A stretch of 54,381 nucleotides of DNA from Streptomyces coryli (GTDB lineage Bacteria; Actinomycetota; Actinomycetes; Streptomycetales; Streptomycetaceae). Location: NCBI RefSeq assembly GCF_011044975.1, contig NZ_JAAKZV010000024.1, forward strand, positions 1 to 54,381, in the 5' to 3' direction. Made by a program: the position numbers and the translations under genes. The notes under the pieces are model-generated. The model had not been told where the DNA came from. It ran no database searches and saw only the letters and a list, made by a program, of their open reading frames with translations. Position 1 is the first letter of the stretch. Every line of letters begins with the position of its first letter. Positions 16,028 through 25,753 of this stretch are shown here, piece after piece.

Positions 16028-17226
16028 TTCTTGCCCCACGCCCCGGGGTAGCCCGGCAGGTCGGCGCAGCCGCACATCGCGTAGTGCAGCGGCGGCATGC
16101 CGTCCTGCAGATACTCGTCCAGGTTCTGCTGCGTGACGGTCGGCTGCGGCAGTGTCCACGTCTTGGGCACCTGCTTGCCCTCGAGGATCTGCAGCGCGGC
16201 GATCACCGGCGTGCGCCACTGGAAGGTGGGGTACGTCGGCGCGATGGCCGTGAGCTTCTTGTCCTTCCAGGCCTGCAGGAAGTCCTGCTGGTCCTCGCCG
16301 GTGATCGGCGGCACGTCCTTGCCCGCGTCCTCGAAGGCCTCGACCGCCGCTACGGAGGTGGCGCCGGAGTCCATCCACACGCCGTCGATGTCGCCGTGCC
16401 GGGAGATGGCGTCGGAGACGATGGACTTGGTCTTGGACGGGTCGCCGTCGGTGAACTTGACCTCGGCCACGTCGAGTCCGGCCTTGTCGAAGGCGATCTT
16501 CGCGGCGGACCAGCGGGTCTCGAGCACGTCGACGCCGGGCGAGATGCGCAGGGCGACGATCTTGCCCTTCTTCTTCACCTTCTCGGTGAGGAAGTCCGCG
16601 GCGGCGGCCCCGTACGCGTACCCGCCGACCGGGCTGATGAAGGTGACCGCGCAGTCGGTCTGCACGCCGCGGTCGAAGACGATCACCGGGACCTTGCCGC
16701 AGGCCTGCTTGACGGCCGGGGTGAGGGTGGCGGTGGTGTTCGGGGAGACGATCAGGGCGTCGCAGTTCTTGCCGGAGAGCTCCTGGATGTCGGAGATCTG
16801 CTTGTCGTCCTTGCCCTGGGCGTCCAGGACGGTGAAGTCGGCGATCTCCTTGTGGAGTTTCACCTCGGCCTTCATGTTCTTCAGGCCGACCTGGCGCCAG
16901 GGGTTGAAGACGCCGGCGTTGGAGAAGCAGAGGTTGATGCCGCCGGAGCCCTTCTTCTTGTACTTGGCGGTGTCCTGCATCTCGGGCTCGAGCATCTGCT
17001 CCCAGGGCTTGTCCTGCGGGCCCTCCGGGGTGGCCTTCGCGAGGGCGAGCTGGCGCTCGTAATCACCCTGGTCGAAGAACTTCGACTGCTTGCTGTCGCT
17101 CTCCTTGGCTGCGGACGGACCACCGTCCGCCGAATCGGCCGGCTTGTCGGAGGAACAGGACGCCACCAGCACGCCCGCCAACACGGCGGCGGCAAGCGGC
17201 AGGACGCGTCTGCGGGTACGGCTCAT
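16024..17226 (-). CDS. sugar ABC transporter, binding lipoprotein
   Basis: A 400-residue periplasmic-binding-protein type I (ribose family) lipoprotein; the signal ends in lipobox VLVASC. Ligand-domain motifs are NLCFSNAGVFNPWRQVG, CDALIVSPNTTATLTPAVKQ, VPVIVFDRGVQTDC and DGVWMDSGATSVAAVEA. A charged linker of about 90 residues precedes the domain. The ending MCGCADLPGYPGAWGKK is unusual in having two close cysteines. It follows the two permease genes in the operon, with 4-bp overlaps on both sides. Confidence 0.92.
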   Translation of the reverse strand: MSRTRRRVLPLAAAVLAGVLVASCSSDKPADSADGGPSAAKESDSKQSKFFDQGDYERQLALAKATPEGPQDKPWEQMLEPEMQDTAKYKKKGSGGINLCFSNAGVFNPWRQVGLKNMKAEVKLHKEIADFTVLDAQGKDDKQISDIQELSGKNCDALIVSPNTTATLTPAVKQACGKVPVIVFDRGVQTDCAVTFISPVGGYAYGAAAADFLTEKVKKKGKIVALRISPGVDVLETRWSAAKIAFDKAGLDVAEVKFTDGDPSKTKSIVSDAISRHGDIDGVWMDSGATSVAAVEAFEDAGKDVPPITGEDQQDFLQAWKDKKLTAIAPTYPTFQWRTPVIAALQILEGKQVPKTWTLPQPTVTQQNLDEYLQDGMPPLHYAMCGCADLPGYPGAWGKK

Positions 17227-18215
17227 GCGGACTCCTCGGGGGTACGACGGCGGCGCAGCCGTCCGTAGTCGGCGGCGCCGAGGCCGACGGCGGCGATGAC
17301 GATGAATCCCTGGACGGTGGACTCCAGCGCGCCGGAGACGCCCTGGAGGTTGAGCAGCGTGAAGAGGGCCTGGAGCGAGAAGGCGCCGGCCATCGCGGCG
17401 ACCACGGAGCCGCGGCCGCCGCCGAGGATCACGCCGCCGAGCACGACGGCGGTGATGGCCTCGAATTCCAGGCCACGGCCCGCCTGCGCGGACACCCCGG
17501 AGAAACCGGCGACGAGCACGGCGGCCAGCGCGGCGGCGACGCCGGAGCCGAGGAAGGCGAGGGTACGCACGCGCGGCACCCGCACCCCCGCGAGCGCGGC
17601 GGCCCGCTCGCTGTCGCCGGTGGCGATGAGCGTACGGCCGAAGTCGGAGCGCATCAGCCACCAGGCGGCGGCGCCGACGGCGAGGCAGGCGAGCACCGCC
17701 CACGGCAGCCAGCCGCCCGCGGTGCCGCGGCCGAAGGCGCGGAATGCCTCCGGCAAGGTGCCCTGGGGAGAGCCGCCGGTCCAGTAGAAGACGGCGCCTT
17801 CGAGGATGAGCATCATGCCGAGGGTGGTGATGAAGGACGGCACCCGGAGCCTCGTGGTGATCAGCCCGTTGACCAGCCCGACCACTGCCCCGGCGGCCAG
17901 CAGCCCGGCGGTGACGAGCACCCACGGCGCGTCCGGGAACGAGCCGTAGAACTCGGCGGCCGCGACCACCCCGGCGGTGACGACGGCGCCGACGGAGAGG
18001 TCGAAGCCGCCGGAGACGATGACGAGGTACTGGCCCGCGGCGAGGATCACCAGCGGGGCGGCGCGCTTGATGAAGGCCAGGAAGCTGTCCGGCTCGTAGA
18101 ACCCGGGCTCGGTGATCGCCAGCGCGGCGAGCAGGACGACGAGGAGCGCGTAGACGGGCGCTCCGGTGCCGAGGCGCCGGCCGGCGCCGGTGAGGACGGC
18201 GGTCGCGGTGCTCAT
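17223..18215 (-). CDS. sugar ABC transporter, permease 2
   Basis: A 330-residue ribose-type (RbsC) permease with about nine hydrophobic segments. The diagnostic segments are GGFDLSVGAVV near residue 70, LRVPSFITTLGMMLI and the loop TAVVLGGVILGGGRGS. ATG at 18215 overlaps the stop of the preceding permease. With permease 1 it likely forms a heterodimeric channel. The binding protein follows directly. Confidence 0.93.
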   Translation of the reverse strand: MSTATAVLTGAGRRLGTGAPVYALLVVLLAALAITEPGFYEPDSFLAFIKRAAPLVILAAGQYLVIVSGGFDLSVGAVVTAGVVAAAEFYGSFPDAPWVLVTAGLLAAGAVVGLVNGLITTRLRVPSFITTLGMMLILEGAVFYWTGGSPQGTLPEAFRAFGRGTAGGWLPWAVLACLAVGAAAWWLMRSDFGRTLIATGDSERAAALAGVRVPRVRTLAFLGSGVAAALAAVLVAGFSGVSAQAGRGLEFEAITAVVLGGVILGGGRGSVVAAMAGAFSLQALFTLLNLQGVSGALESTVQGFIVIAAVGLGAADYGRLRRRRTPEESA

Positions 18216-19231
18216 GCGGGCTGCCTCCTCGGGGTCGTACGGCGCGGTCTCGCGTAGATCGCGACCGCCGCGATGATGACGACGCCGCGGACGACGTTCT
18301 TGAAGAACGGGTCGACGGACAGCTGGTTGAAGACGCTGTCCAGGACCGACAGCACCAGCACCCCGCCGAGCGTCCCGGCCACGCCGCCGCGGCCCCCGGC
18401 GAGGGCCGTGCCGCCGAGCACGACGGCGGCGATCGACTCCAGGTCGTAGCGCGCCTCCGTCCCCGCCCAGGGCGCGCCCGCGCCCAAGCGCGCGGCGAGG
18501 AAGAGCGCGGCGGCGCCGACGCACAGCGAGCACAGCACGTGCGCGGCGACGACGGTGCGCTTGGTCCGTACGCCCGAGAGCCGGGCCGCGTGCTCATCGC
18601 CGCCGGTGGCGTACATGTGGTGGCCCAGGCGGGTCCGTTTGGTGATCAGCCACAACGCGACCGCCACGCCCGCGAGCAGGAAGACCGACACCGGGACCGG
18701 CCCGATCCGGTCGTAGCCGAGCCGCTGGAAGGAGTCGGGGACCTTCCCGGCCGGGCCGGTGTAGTTGTCCTCGATCCAGCCGCGCAGGATGAACGCCATC
18801 CCCAGGGTCGCGATGAAGGCATTGACCTTCAGCCCGGTGACGATCAGGCCGTTCGCCAGACCCACCGCCGCCGACAGCCCCAGCACCGCGAGCACCGCCG
18901 TGAACACGCTGCCGTCCTGCATCGTCTCCGCGGCGACCAGCGTCCCGATGCTGATCAGATACGCCACCGAGAGGTCCAGCGAGCCGGTGAGGATCACCGC
19001 CGACTGGCCGACCGCGACCAGCCCCAGCGCTACGGAGTTCTGCAGGATGCCCGTAACTCCGGTACGCGAGAGCAGGTTGCCGCCGTCGATGGCGACCACG
19101 ATCCAGCCGAGCAGCGTGACCGCGGCGGCCGCGAGCCATACGCCCACCACCGGGTCGTTGAATCGCAGCCGCCGGCGCCGGGTGAACCGCCGGGCGGGCT
19201 TCGGGGCCGCCTCCGTACGTATCGCCGTCAT
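18212..19231 (-). CDS. sugar ABC transporter, permease 1
   Basis: A 339-residue RbsC-family permease. Its motifs TGSLDLSVAYLISIGT, LKVNAFIATLGMAFIL and AVVLGGTALAGGRGG parallel those of permease 2. The ATG at 19231 overlaps the ATPase stop by 4 bp. The basic N-terminal tail (TRRRRLRFND) faces the cytoplasm. The imported sugar is not identifiable from the permease. Confidence 0.93.
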   Translation of the reverse strand: MTAIRTEAAPKPARRFTRRRRLRFNDPVVGVWLAAAAVTLLGWIVVAIDGGNLLSRTGVTGILQNSVALGLVAVGQSAVILTGSLDLSVAYLISIGTLVAAETMQDGSVFTAVLAVLGLSAAVGLANGLIVTGLKVNAFIATLGMAFILRGWIEDNYTGPAGKVPDSFQRLGYDRIGPVPVSVFLLAGVAVALWLITKRTRLGHHMYATGGDEHAARLSGVRTKRTVVAAHVLCSLCVGAAALFLAARLGAGAPWAGTEARYDLESIAAVVLGGTALAGGRGGVAGTLGGVLVLSVLDSVFNQLSVDPFFKNVVRGVVIIAAVAIYARPRRTTPRRQPA

Positions 19232-20697
19232 GCTGCGGCCCCCTTCGCCGAGGCCGTCTCGCTGGTGGCCAGCCGCATGATCTGCTCCTCGCCCGCGCCC
19301 GCGGGGAGTTCACCGGCGAGCCGGCCGCCCGCCATGACGAGGATCCGGTCGCTCATCCCGATCAGCTCGGGCAGCTCCGAGGAGACGATCAGCACGGCCA
19401 TGCCCTCGCGGGCGAGTTCGCGGACGAGGGTGTGGATGGCGGCCTTGGCGCCGACGTCGACGCCGCGGGTGGGCTCGTCGAAGAGCAGCACCTTCGGGCG
19501 GGCGGCGAGCCATTTGGCGATGACGACCTTCTGCTGATTGCCGCCGGAGAGGTACTTCACCTCCTGGTCCTCGCCGCGGGAGCGCAGCCGGACCCGTTCC
19601 AGTAACCCGCCGATGTCGCGGGTGCCGCGGCCGGGGACGGCCCGCGTGACGAGCAGGGCGTTGTCGCGTACGGACTGCCGCAGCGCCAGCCCCTCCGCCT
19701 TGCGGTCCTCGGTGACCAGCGCGATCCCGGCGCGGATCGCCCGGCGGGGGCTGGTGGGGCGTAACGGAGTCATCGTCCCGGTGGTGAACGGCGCGGCGCC
19801 GAACAGGGCCCGTACCAACGAGGTCCGCCCGGAGCCCTGCAGCCCGGCGATGCCGACCACTTCACCCGCGCGGAGGCTCAACTCGACGTCTTTGAGGCGC
19901 TCGTTGCCGCCCCCGGCGACGGTGAGCAGCGGCTCGCCGACCTCCTCGGCTTCCGCCCGCGGCGGGTAGTACGAGCCGAGCTCGCGCCCGACCATCGCGC
20001 GCACCACCTCGTCGGCGGTGGTCCCGTCCGTGGCGAGGGTGGCGACCTTGCGGCCGTCCTTGAGCACGGTGATGCGCTGCGACAGGTCGAAGACCTCGCG
20101 CAGCCGGTGCGAGATGTAGAGGATGCCGATGCCGCGCCCGGCGAGGCGGCGCACCAGGCCGTGCAGCAGCTCGACTTCGTGGTCGGCGAGCGGCGCGGTC
20201 GGCTCGTCCATGACAAGTACGCGGACGTCGCTCGCCGCCAGCGCCTTGACGATCTCCACGGTCTGCTGCCGGGCCACGGACAGGTCCTTGATCAGGGTGT
20301 CGGGCGCGATCCCGGTCTCGTCGAGCTCGGCGAGCAGCTCGGCGGTACGGGCCTCCATGGCGCGCCGGTCGACCAGGCCGCGGCGCACCGGCTCGCGGCC
20401 GAGGAAGACGTTCTCGGCGACCGTCCGGTGCGGCAGCAGCGCCAACTCCTGGTGGATCAGCCCGATTCCGGCCGCCTGGGCCTGGCCGGGGTGGGAGAAG
20501 GAGACGGTGGTGCCGTCGAGTTCGATGATCCCCTCGTCCGGCGCGTACTCGCCCGCGAGGACCTTCATCAGCGTCGACTTGCCGGCGCCGTTCTCCCCCA
20601 CCAGCGCGTGCACCTCGCCCGGTTCCAGGTCGAGCGACACCCCATGCAGCACTCGTACGCCGAGGAAGCTCTTGGACACGCCCTGCATCTTCAGCAT
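19228..20697 (-). CDS. sugar ABC transporter, double ATP-binding protein with two TTA codons
   Basis: A 489-residue RbsA-type ATPase with two cassettes. The first has Walker A GENGAGKSTLMKVL, a variant signature DLSVARQQTVEIVKALA and VLVMDEPTAPL. The second has a degenerate P-loop GLQGSGRTSLVRAL, signature LSGGNQQKVVIAKWLAARPK and LLFDEPTRGVDVG. Leucine codons TTA occur in frame at 19762-19764 and 19603-19605, so translation may need the bldA tRNA. ATG at 20697 has no good ribosome site but sits 7 bases after a likely -10, which fits a leaderless message. It is the first gene of the six-gene operon. Confidence 0.93.
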   Translation of the reverse strand: MLKMQGVSKSFLGVRVLHGVSLDLEPGEVHALVGENGAGKSTLMKVLAGEYAPDEGIIELDGTTVSFSHPGQAQAAGIGLIHQELALLPHRTVAENVFLGREPVRRGLVDRRAMEARTAELLAELDETGIAPDTLIKDLSVARQQTVEIVKALAASDVRVLVMDEPTAPLADHEVELLHGLVRRLAGRGIGILYISHRLREVFDLSQRITVLKDGRKVATLATDGTTADEVVRAMVGRELGSYYPPRAEAEEVGEPLLTVAGGGNERLKDVELSLRAGEVVGIAGLQGSGRTSLVRALFGAAPFTTGTMTPLRPTSPRRAIRAGIALVTEDRKAEGLALRQSVRDNALLVTRAVPGRGTRDIGGLLERVRLRSRGEDQEVKYLSGGNQQKVVIAKWLAARPKVLLFDEPTRGVDVGAKAAIHTLVRELAREGMAVLIVSSELPELIGMSDRILVMAGGRLAGELPAGAGEEQIMRLATSETASAKGAAA

Positions 20698-20704
20698 GCA
20701 GTGC

Positions 20705-20733
20705 AATGTCCCGAGCCTTCTTTGAACCGTCAA
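20705..20733 (-). promoter_or_regulatory. putative promoter of the ThuA/ABC operon (leaderless)
   Basis: On the minus strand TTGACG (20728-20733) and GACATT (20705-20710) are 17 bp apart. The ATG of the ATPase gene follows the -10 after 7 bases, so transcription would begin at or next to the start codon. Known Streptomyces leaderless genes have this spacing. The -10 match is only partial. Confidence 0.5.
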
Positions 20734-20754
20734 GGGCCGAAGCAGCGCGGGCAT

Positions 20755-20781
20755 TTGGACTTTTGCGCCGGGAGTTAGGAT
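20755..20781 (+). promoter_or_regulatory. possible promoter of the ROK gene
   Basis: TTGGAC (20755-20760) and TAGGAT (20776-20781) face the ROK gene, with a short 15-bp spacer. The -10 is good and the -35 plus spacing are poor, so the promoter may need help or the -35 may be different. It lies back to back with the operon promoter, in a gap of about 140 bp that should also hold the ROK operator. Confidence 0.35.
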
Positions 20782-20838
20782 GATCGCCGAACAAAGGTGG
20801 TCTTGCTGGCCGCAGAAGTCGTCCTTAGGGTGACTGCC

Positions 20839-22032
20839 GTGACCTCGCCACCAGTTCAGTCGCCGGGCGACGTGCTGGCGCTGATCAGCGCCGGCTCCGC
20901 CGCCACCCGCGCCGAGATCGCCCGGCTGACCGGCCTCGCCCGCTCCACCGTCTCGCAGCGCGTCGACGCGCTCATCGCGCACGGCTTCGTCGACGAGACC
21001 GCCGACGCCGGCTCCACCGGCGGCCGCCCGCCGCGCCGGCTCAGCCTGCGCACCCGGGAGCACGCCGTGGCGGGGGTCGACCTGGGCGCCTCGCACTGCC
21101 GGGTGGCGCTGCTGGACATCGGCGGCTCCCTGCTGGCCGTACGGGAGGACCCGCTGAAGATCGCGGACGGGCCGCGGGCGGTGCTGGCGCATGTGGACCG
21201 CACGCTGCGGACGCTGCTGGCGGAGACCGGCCGCGGGCAGCACACCCTGCGGGCGATCGGGGTCGGGGTGCCGGGCCCGGTGGAGTTCTCCACCGGCCGC
21301 CCCGTGGACCCGCCGATCATGCCGGGCTGGCATCAGTTCCCGATCCCGGAGTACTTCGCCGAGCACTACGGGGTCCGCGCCCTGGTCGACAACGACGTCA
21401 ACGTGATGGCCCTGGCCGAGCAGCGCCAGGCCTTCCCCGGCACCCGCTATCTGCTCTACCTGAAGGTCGGCACCGGCATCGGCTGCGGCATCATCGCCGA
21501 CGGCCGGCTGCACCGCGGCGCCCAGGGCTCGGCCGGCGACATCGGGCACATCCGGGTCGGCGAGCGCGAGGAGCTGTGCCGATGCGGCAACTCCGGCTGC
21601 CTGGAGGCGATCGCGGGCGGCGCGGCGCTCGCCGAACGGCTGACGGAGCTGGGGCTCGAGGCGCGCTCGGGCCTCGATGTCGTACGCCTCGTCCAGGAGG
21701 GCAACCGCGACGCCGTACGGATGGTGCGCGAGGCCGGGCGGGCCGTCGGCGAGGTGCTGTCGGGGCTGGTCAACTTCTTCAACCCCGAGACGGTGGTGGT
21801 CGGCGGCGCCCTCGCCGCGGTCCACGACCAGCTGCTCGCCGGCGTCCGCGAGGCGGTCTACCGGCGCTCGCATCCGCTCGCCACCCACGTGCTGCGGATC
21901 GAGCCGAGCCGCACCGGCGAGAACGCCGCCGCGGTGGGCGCCGCCATCCTCGGAATCGAGCACGCTCTGTCACCTGCGCAGGTCGACCGGGCGCTGCTGC
22001 AGGGCGGGCTGAAGTCGCCTGCGATCGGCTAA
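20839..22032 (+). CDS. ROK-family transcriptional regulator
   Basis: A 397-residue ROK repressor. An N-terminal MarR-like winged helix spans about residues 5-65 (TRAEIARLTGLARSTVSQRV). A sugar-kinase-like domain follows, with VDLGASHCRVALLDIGGS, VGVPGPVEF, DNDVNVMALAE and the zinc site HIRVGEREELCRCGNSGCLE. GTG at 20839 is preferred, since AGGG lies 8 bases before it; GTG at 20797 or 20830 are alternatives. It is divergent from the sugar ABC/ThuA operon and most likely represses it until a sugar binds. Confidence 0.92.
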   Translation: MTSPPVQSPGDVLALISAGSAATRAEIARLTGLARSTVSQRVDALIAHGFVDETADAGSTGGRPPRRLSLRTREHAVAGVDLGASHCRVALLDIGGSLLAVREDPLKIADGPRAVLAHVDRTLRTLLAETGRGQHTLRAIGVGVPGPVEFSTGRPVDPPIMPGWHQFPIPEYFAEHYGVRALVDNDVNVMALAEQRQAFPGTRYLLYLKVGTGIGCGIIADGRLHRGAQGSAGDIGHIRVGEREELCRCGNSGCLEAIAGGAALAERLTELGLEARSGLDVVRLVQEGNRDAVRMVREAGRAVGEVLSGLVNFFNPETVVVGGALAAVHDQLLAGVREAVYRRSHPLATHVLRIEPSRTGENAAAVGAAILGIEHALSPAQVDRALLQGGLKSPAIG

Positions 22033-22080
22033 ATTTGACCGTGTCGGATCTTTGACTTGTTCTTGCTTTGGGGGTTGAGT

Positions 22081-22097
22081 AAGGCACTACGTGCCTT
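22081..22097. promoter_or_regulatory. palindrome in the katG leader
   Basis: AAGGCACTACGTGCCTT has perfect 7-bp arms around TAC and ends 26 bp before the katG ATG. The size and place fit an operator for a redox or Fur-like repressor, or a small mRNA hairpin. TTGACT lies about 25 bp upstream, with a plausible TGAGTA -10 just before the palindrome. No Fur-type gene is adjacent. Confidence 0.5.
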
Positions 22098-22123
22098 CTT
22101 CGATGACGCCCCCGGAGGAATAG

Positions 22124-24370
<2,247 letters not shown>

Positions 24371-24393
24371 CCCGTCTCTGACGGGAACGCACG

Positions 24394-24425
24394 GCGGCCG
24401 GCCTGCTCTTGAGCAGGCCGGCCGC
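24394..24425. terminator. bidirectional terminator between katG and the serine hydrolase
   Basis: A perfect 15-bp stem (GCGGCCGGCCTGCTC and its complement) closes on TT, 23 bases after the katG stop and 8 bases before the end of the convergent hydrolase gene. There is no T-run, as is usual in Streptomyces. It can serve both genes. Confidence 0.85.
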
Positions 24426-24432
24426 CCGGCTT

Positions 24433-25557
24433 TCACCGCCGCTTGCAGAACGCCGCGTCCGCCGTCGCCAGGAGCTCGCGTACCGCCGCCTCGTCCGGCG
24501 ACACATTGGTGGTGCCGTAGACGGTGACCGTGCGGCCGCCCGCCGTACGGCCGCTGAGCACCGAGTCGCCGGGCAGGTCGCCCTCGTGGCCCCAGTGGGT
24601 GCCGCCGCAGCTCAGCGGGATGCCCACGAGGCCGTAGCCGTACTTGCTGCCCACGGGGTACGGGCCCTGACCGCCGACCTCGGTGGCGTCGTGGGTCATC
24701 TGCCGCACCGCCCACTTCGGCAGCAGCCGGCCGCGGAAGAGGCCGTCCCAGAAGGCGTCGAGGTCGCGCGGGGTGGAGACCAGGCCGCCCGAGGGTCCGA
24801 AGAGGTATCCGGGGAGTTCGGTGACGTCGGTGCGGCCGTCCTCGGGGTGTGCGGGATGGATGCCGTAGTTGCGGGCGTGCGGGCCGCGCAGGGTGAGTTC
24901 GTCGCGGCCGGGCCAGTATGTGTGGTCGAGGCCGAGCGGCTGCAGGATGTGGCGCTCGATGTAGGTGCGGAAGTCGGTGCCGGAGACCTTGCCGATGATC
25001 ATGCCGAGGACGAGGTAGTTGGTGTTGGAGTAGCCCCAGTCGGCGTCCGGCGCGAAGTCGGGGCCCTGGCGCAGCGACAGCTCGAGGAACTCCTCGGGTG
25101 TGTACGGCTCGGGGCGGTTCCAGTCGGGCCGGGTCGCGTACTCGGCGAGGCCGGTGCGCTGCTTGAGCAGCTGGCGGACGGTGATGTCGCTGCCCTTGAG
25201 CTGCGGTACGTAGCGGCCCGCACGGTCATCGAGCCCGAGCTCGCCCTTGGCCACCAGCCGCATGACGGCGGTGGCGGTGAACGACTTGGTGACGCTGGCG
25301 ATCCGGAAGCTGTCGTCCGGTCCGGGCATCGGCCTGTCGGTGCCGAGCTCGGCGGTCCCGGCGGTGCGAGTGGTGCGCCCGTCGTATGCGAGGGCGCCCG
25401 GAACATCGTGCTCGTCCACGAGCCGCTCCAGCCCCTGCTGCACCGGATCCTCGCCACGGTCCGGGGCCAACGCCCCCGCGCTCGGCGCGACGGCCGCGAC
25501 GAGCGCGGCGGCGGTCAGGACGGATGCGGTGGTGCGGCGGACGGTCGTACGGGCCAT
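24433..25557 (-). CDS. secreted serine hydrolase, beta-lactamase/D,D-peptidase family
   Basis: A 374-residue exported class C beta-lactamase-like enzyme. The signal peptide covers about residues 1-29. The catalytic SxxK is SVTK (near residue 90), the second motif is YSN (near 176) and the third is HEG (near 327, in place of KTG). This layout fits D-alanyl-D-alanine carboxypeptidases and esterases of the Streptomyces R61 group more than true lactamases. It is monocistronic, ending at the shared hairpin with katG. Confidence 0.9.
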   Translation of the reverse strand: MARTTVRRTTASVLTAAALVAAVAPSAGALAPDRGEDPVQQGLERLVDEHDVPGALAYDGRTTRTAGTAELGTDRPMPGPDDSFRIASVTKSFTATAVMRLVAKGELGLDDRAGRYVPQLKGSDITVRQLLKQRTGLAEYATRPDWNRPEPYTPEEFLELSLRQGPDFAPDADWGYSNTNYLVLGMIIGKVSGTDFRTYIERHILQPLGLDHTYWPGRDELTLRGPHARNYGIHPAHPEDGRTDVTELPGYLFGPSGGLVSTPRDLDAFWDGLFRGRLLPKWAVRQMTHDATEVGGQGPYPVGSKYGYGLVGIPLSCGGTHWGHEGDLPGDSVLSGRTAGGRTVTVYGTTNVSPDEAAVRELLATADAAFCKRR

Positions 25558-25671
25558 GATCTCTCCCCTGCCGGTTGATCGGTCGGGAACAGCCTCGCCA
25601 AAACGGCTGCCAAGATCCCTGGTGCCTTCCGGCCGATCCGTGCTGCGGCTAGCCCCACCCTGCGCATGTCA

Positions 25672-25700
25672 TTGACGCGTCAACTCGCCTTCTCTACGGT
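25672..25700 (+). promoter_or_regulatory. promoter A of the arabinose locus
   Basis: TTGACG (25672-25677) and TACGGT (25695-25700) are separated by 17 bp, ahead of the secreted GH51 gene. The same -35 hexamer and spacing recur at two other promoters of the locus, which makes this call stronger than a single match would. Confidence 0.75.
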
Positions 25701-25701
25701 G

Positions 25702-25738
25702 CCGTTCGAAGTACTGACCATTGTCCGGCATCTCGAAC
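25702..25738 (+). promoter_or_regulatory. operator region A: CCGTTCGAAGT and GTCCG-N6-CGAAC
   Basis: CCGTTCGAAGT (25702-25712) lies at the expected transcription start, and the pseudo-palindrome GTCCGGCATCTCGAAC (25723-25738) lies 22 bp after the -10. The same pair occurs at promoter B with the same 20-bp offset, and the palindrome also at promoter C. It is probably a repressor site. Confidence 0.7.
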
Positions 25739-25753
25739 GAGAGGCTCCCCCAC

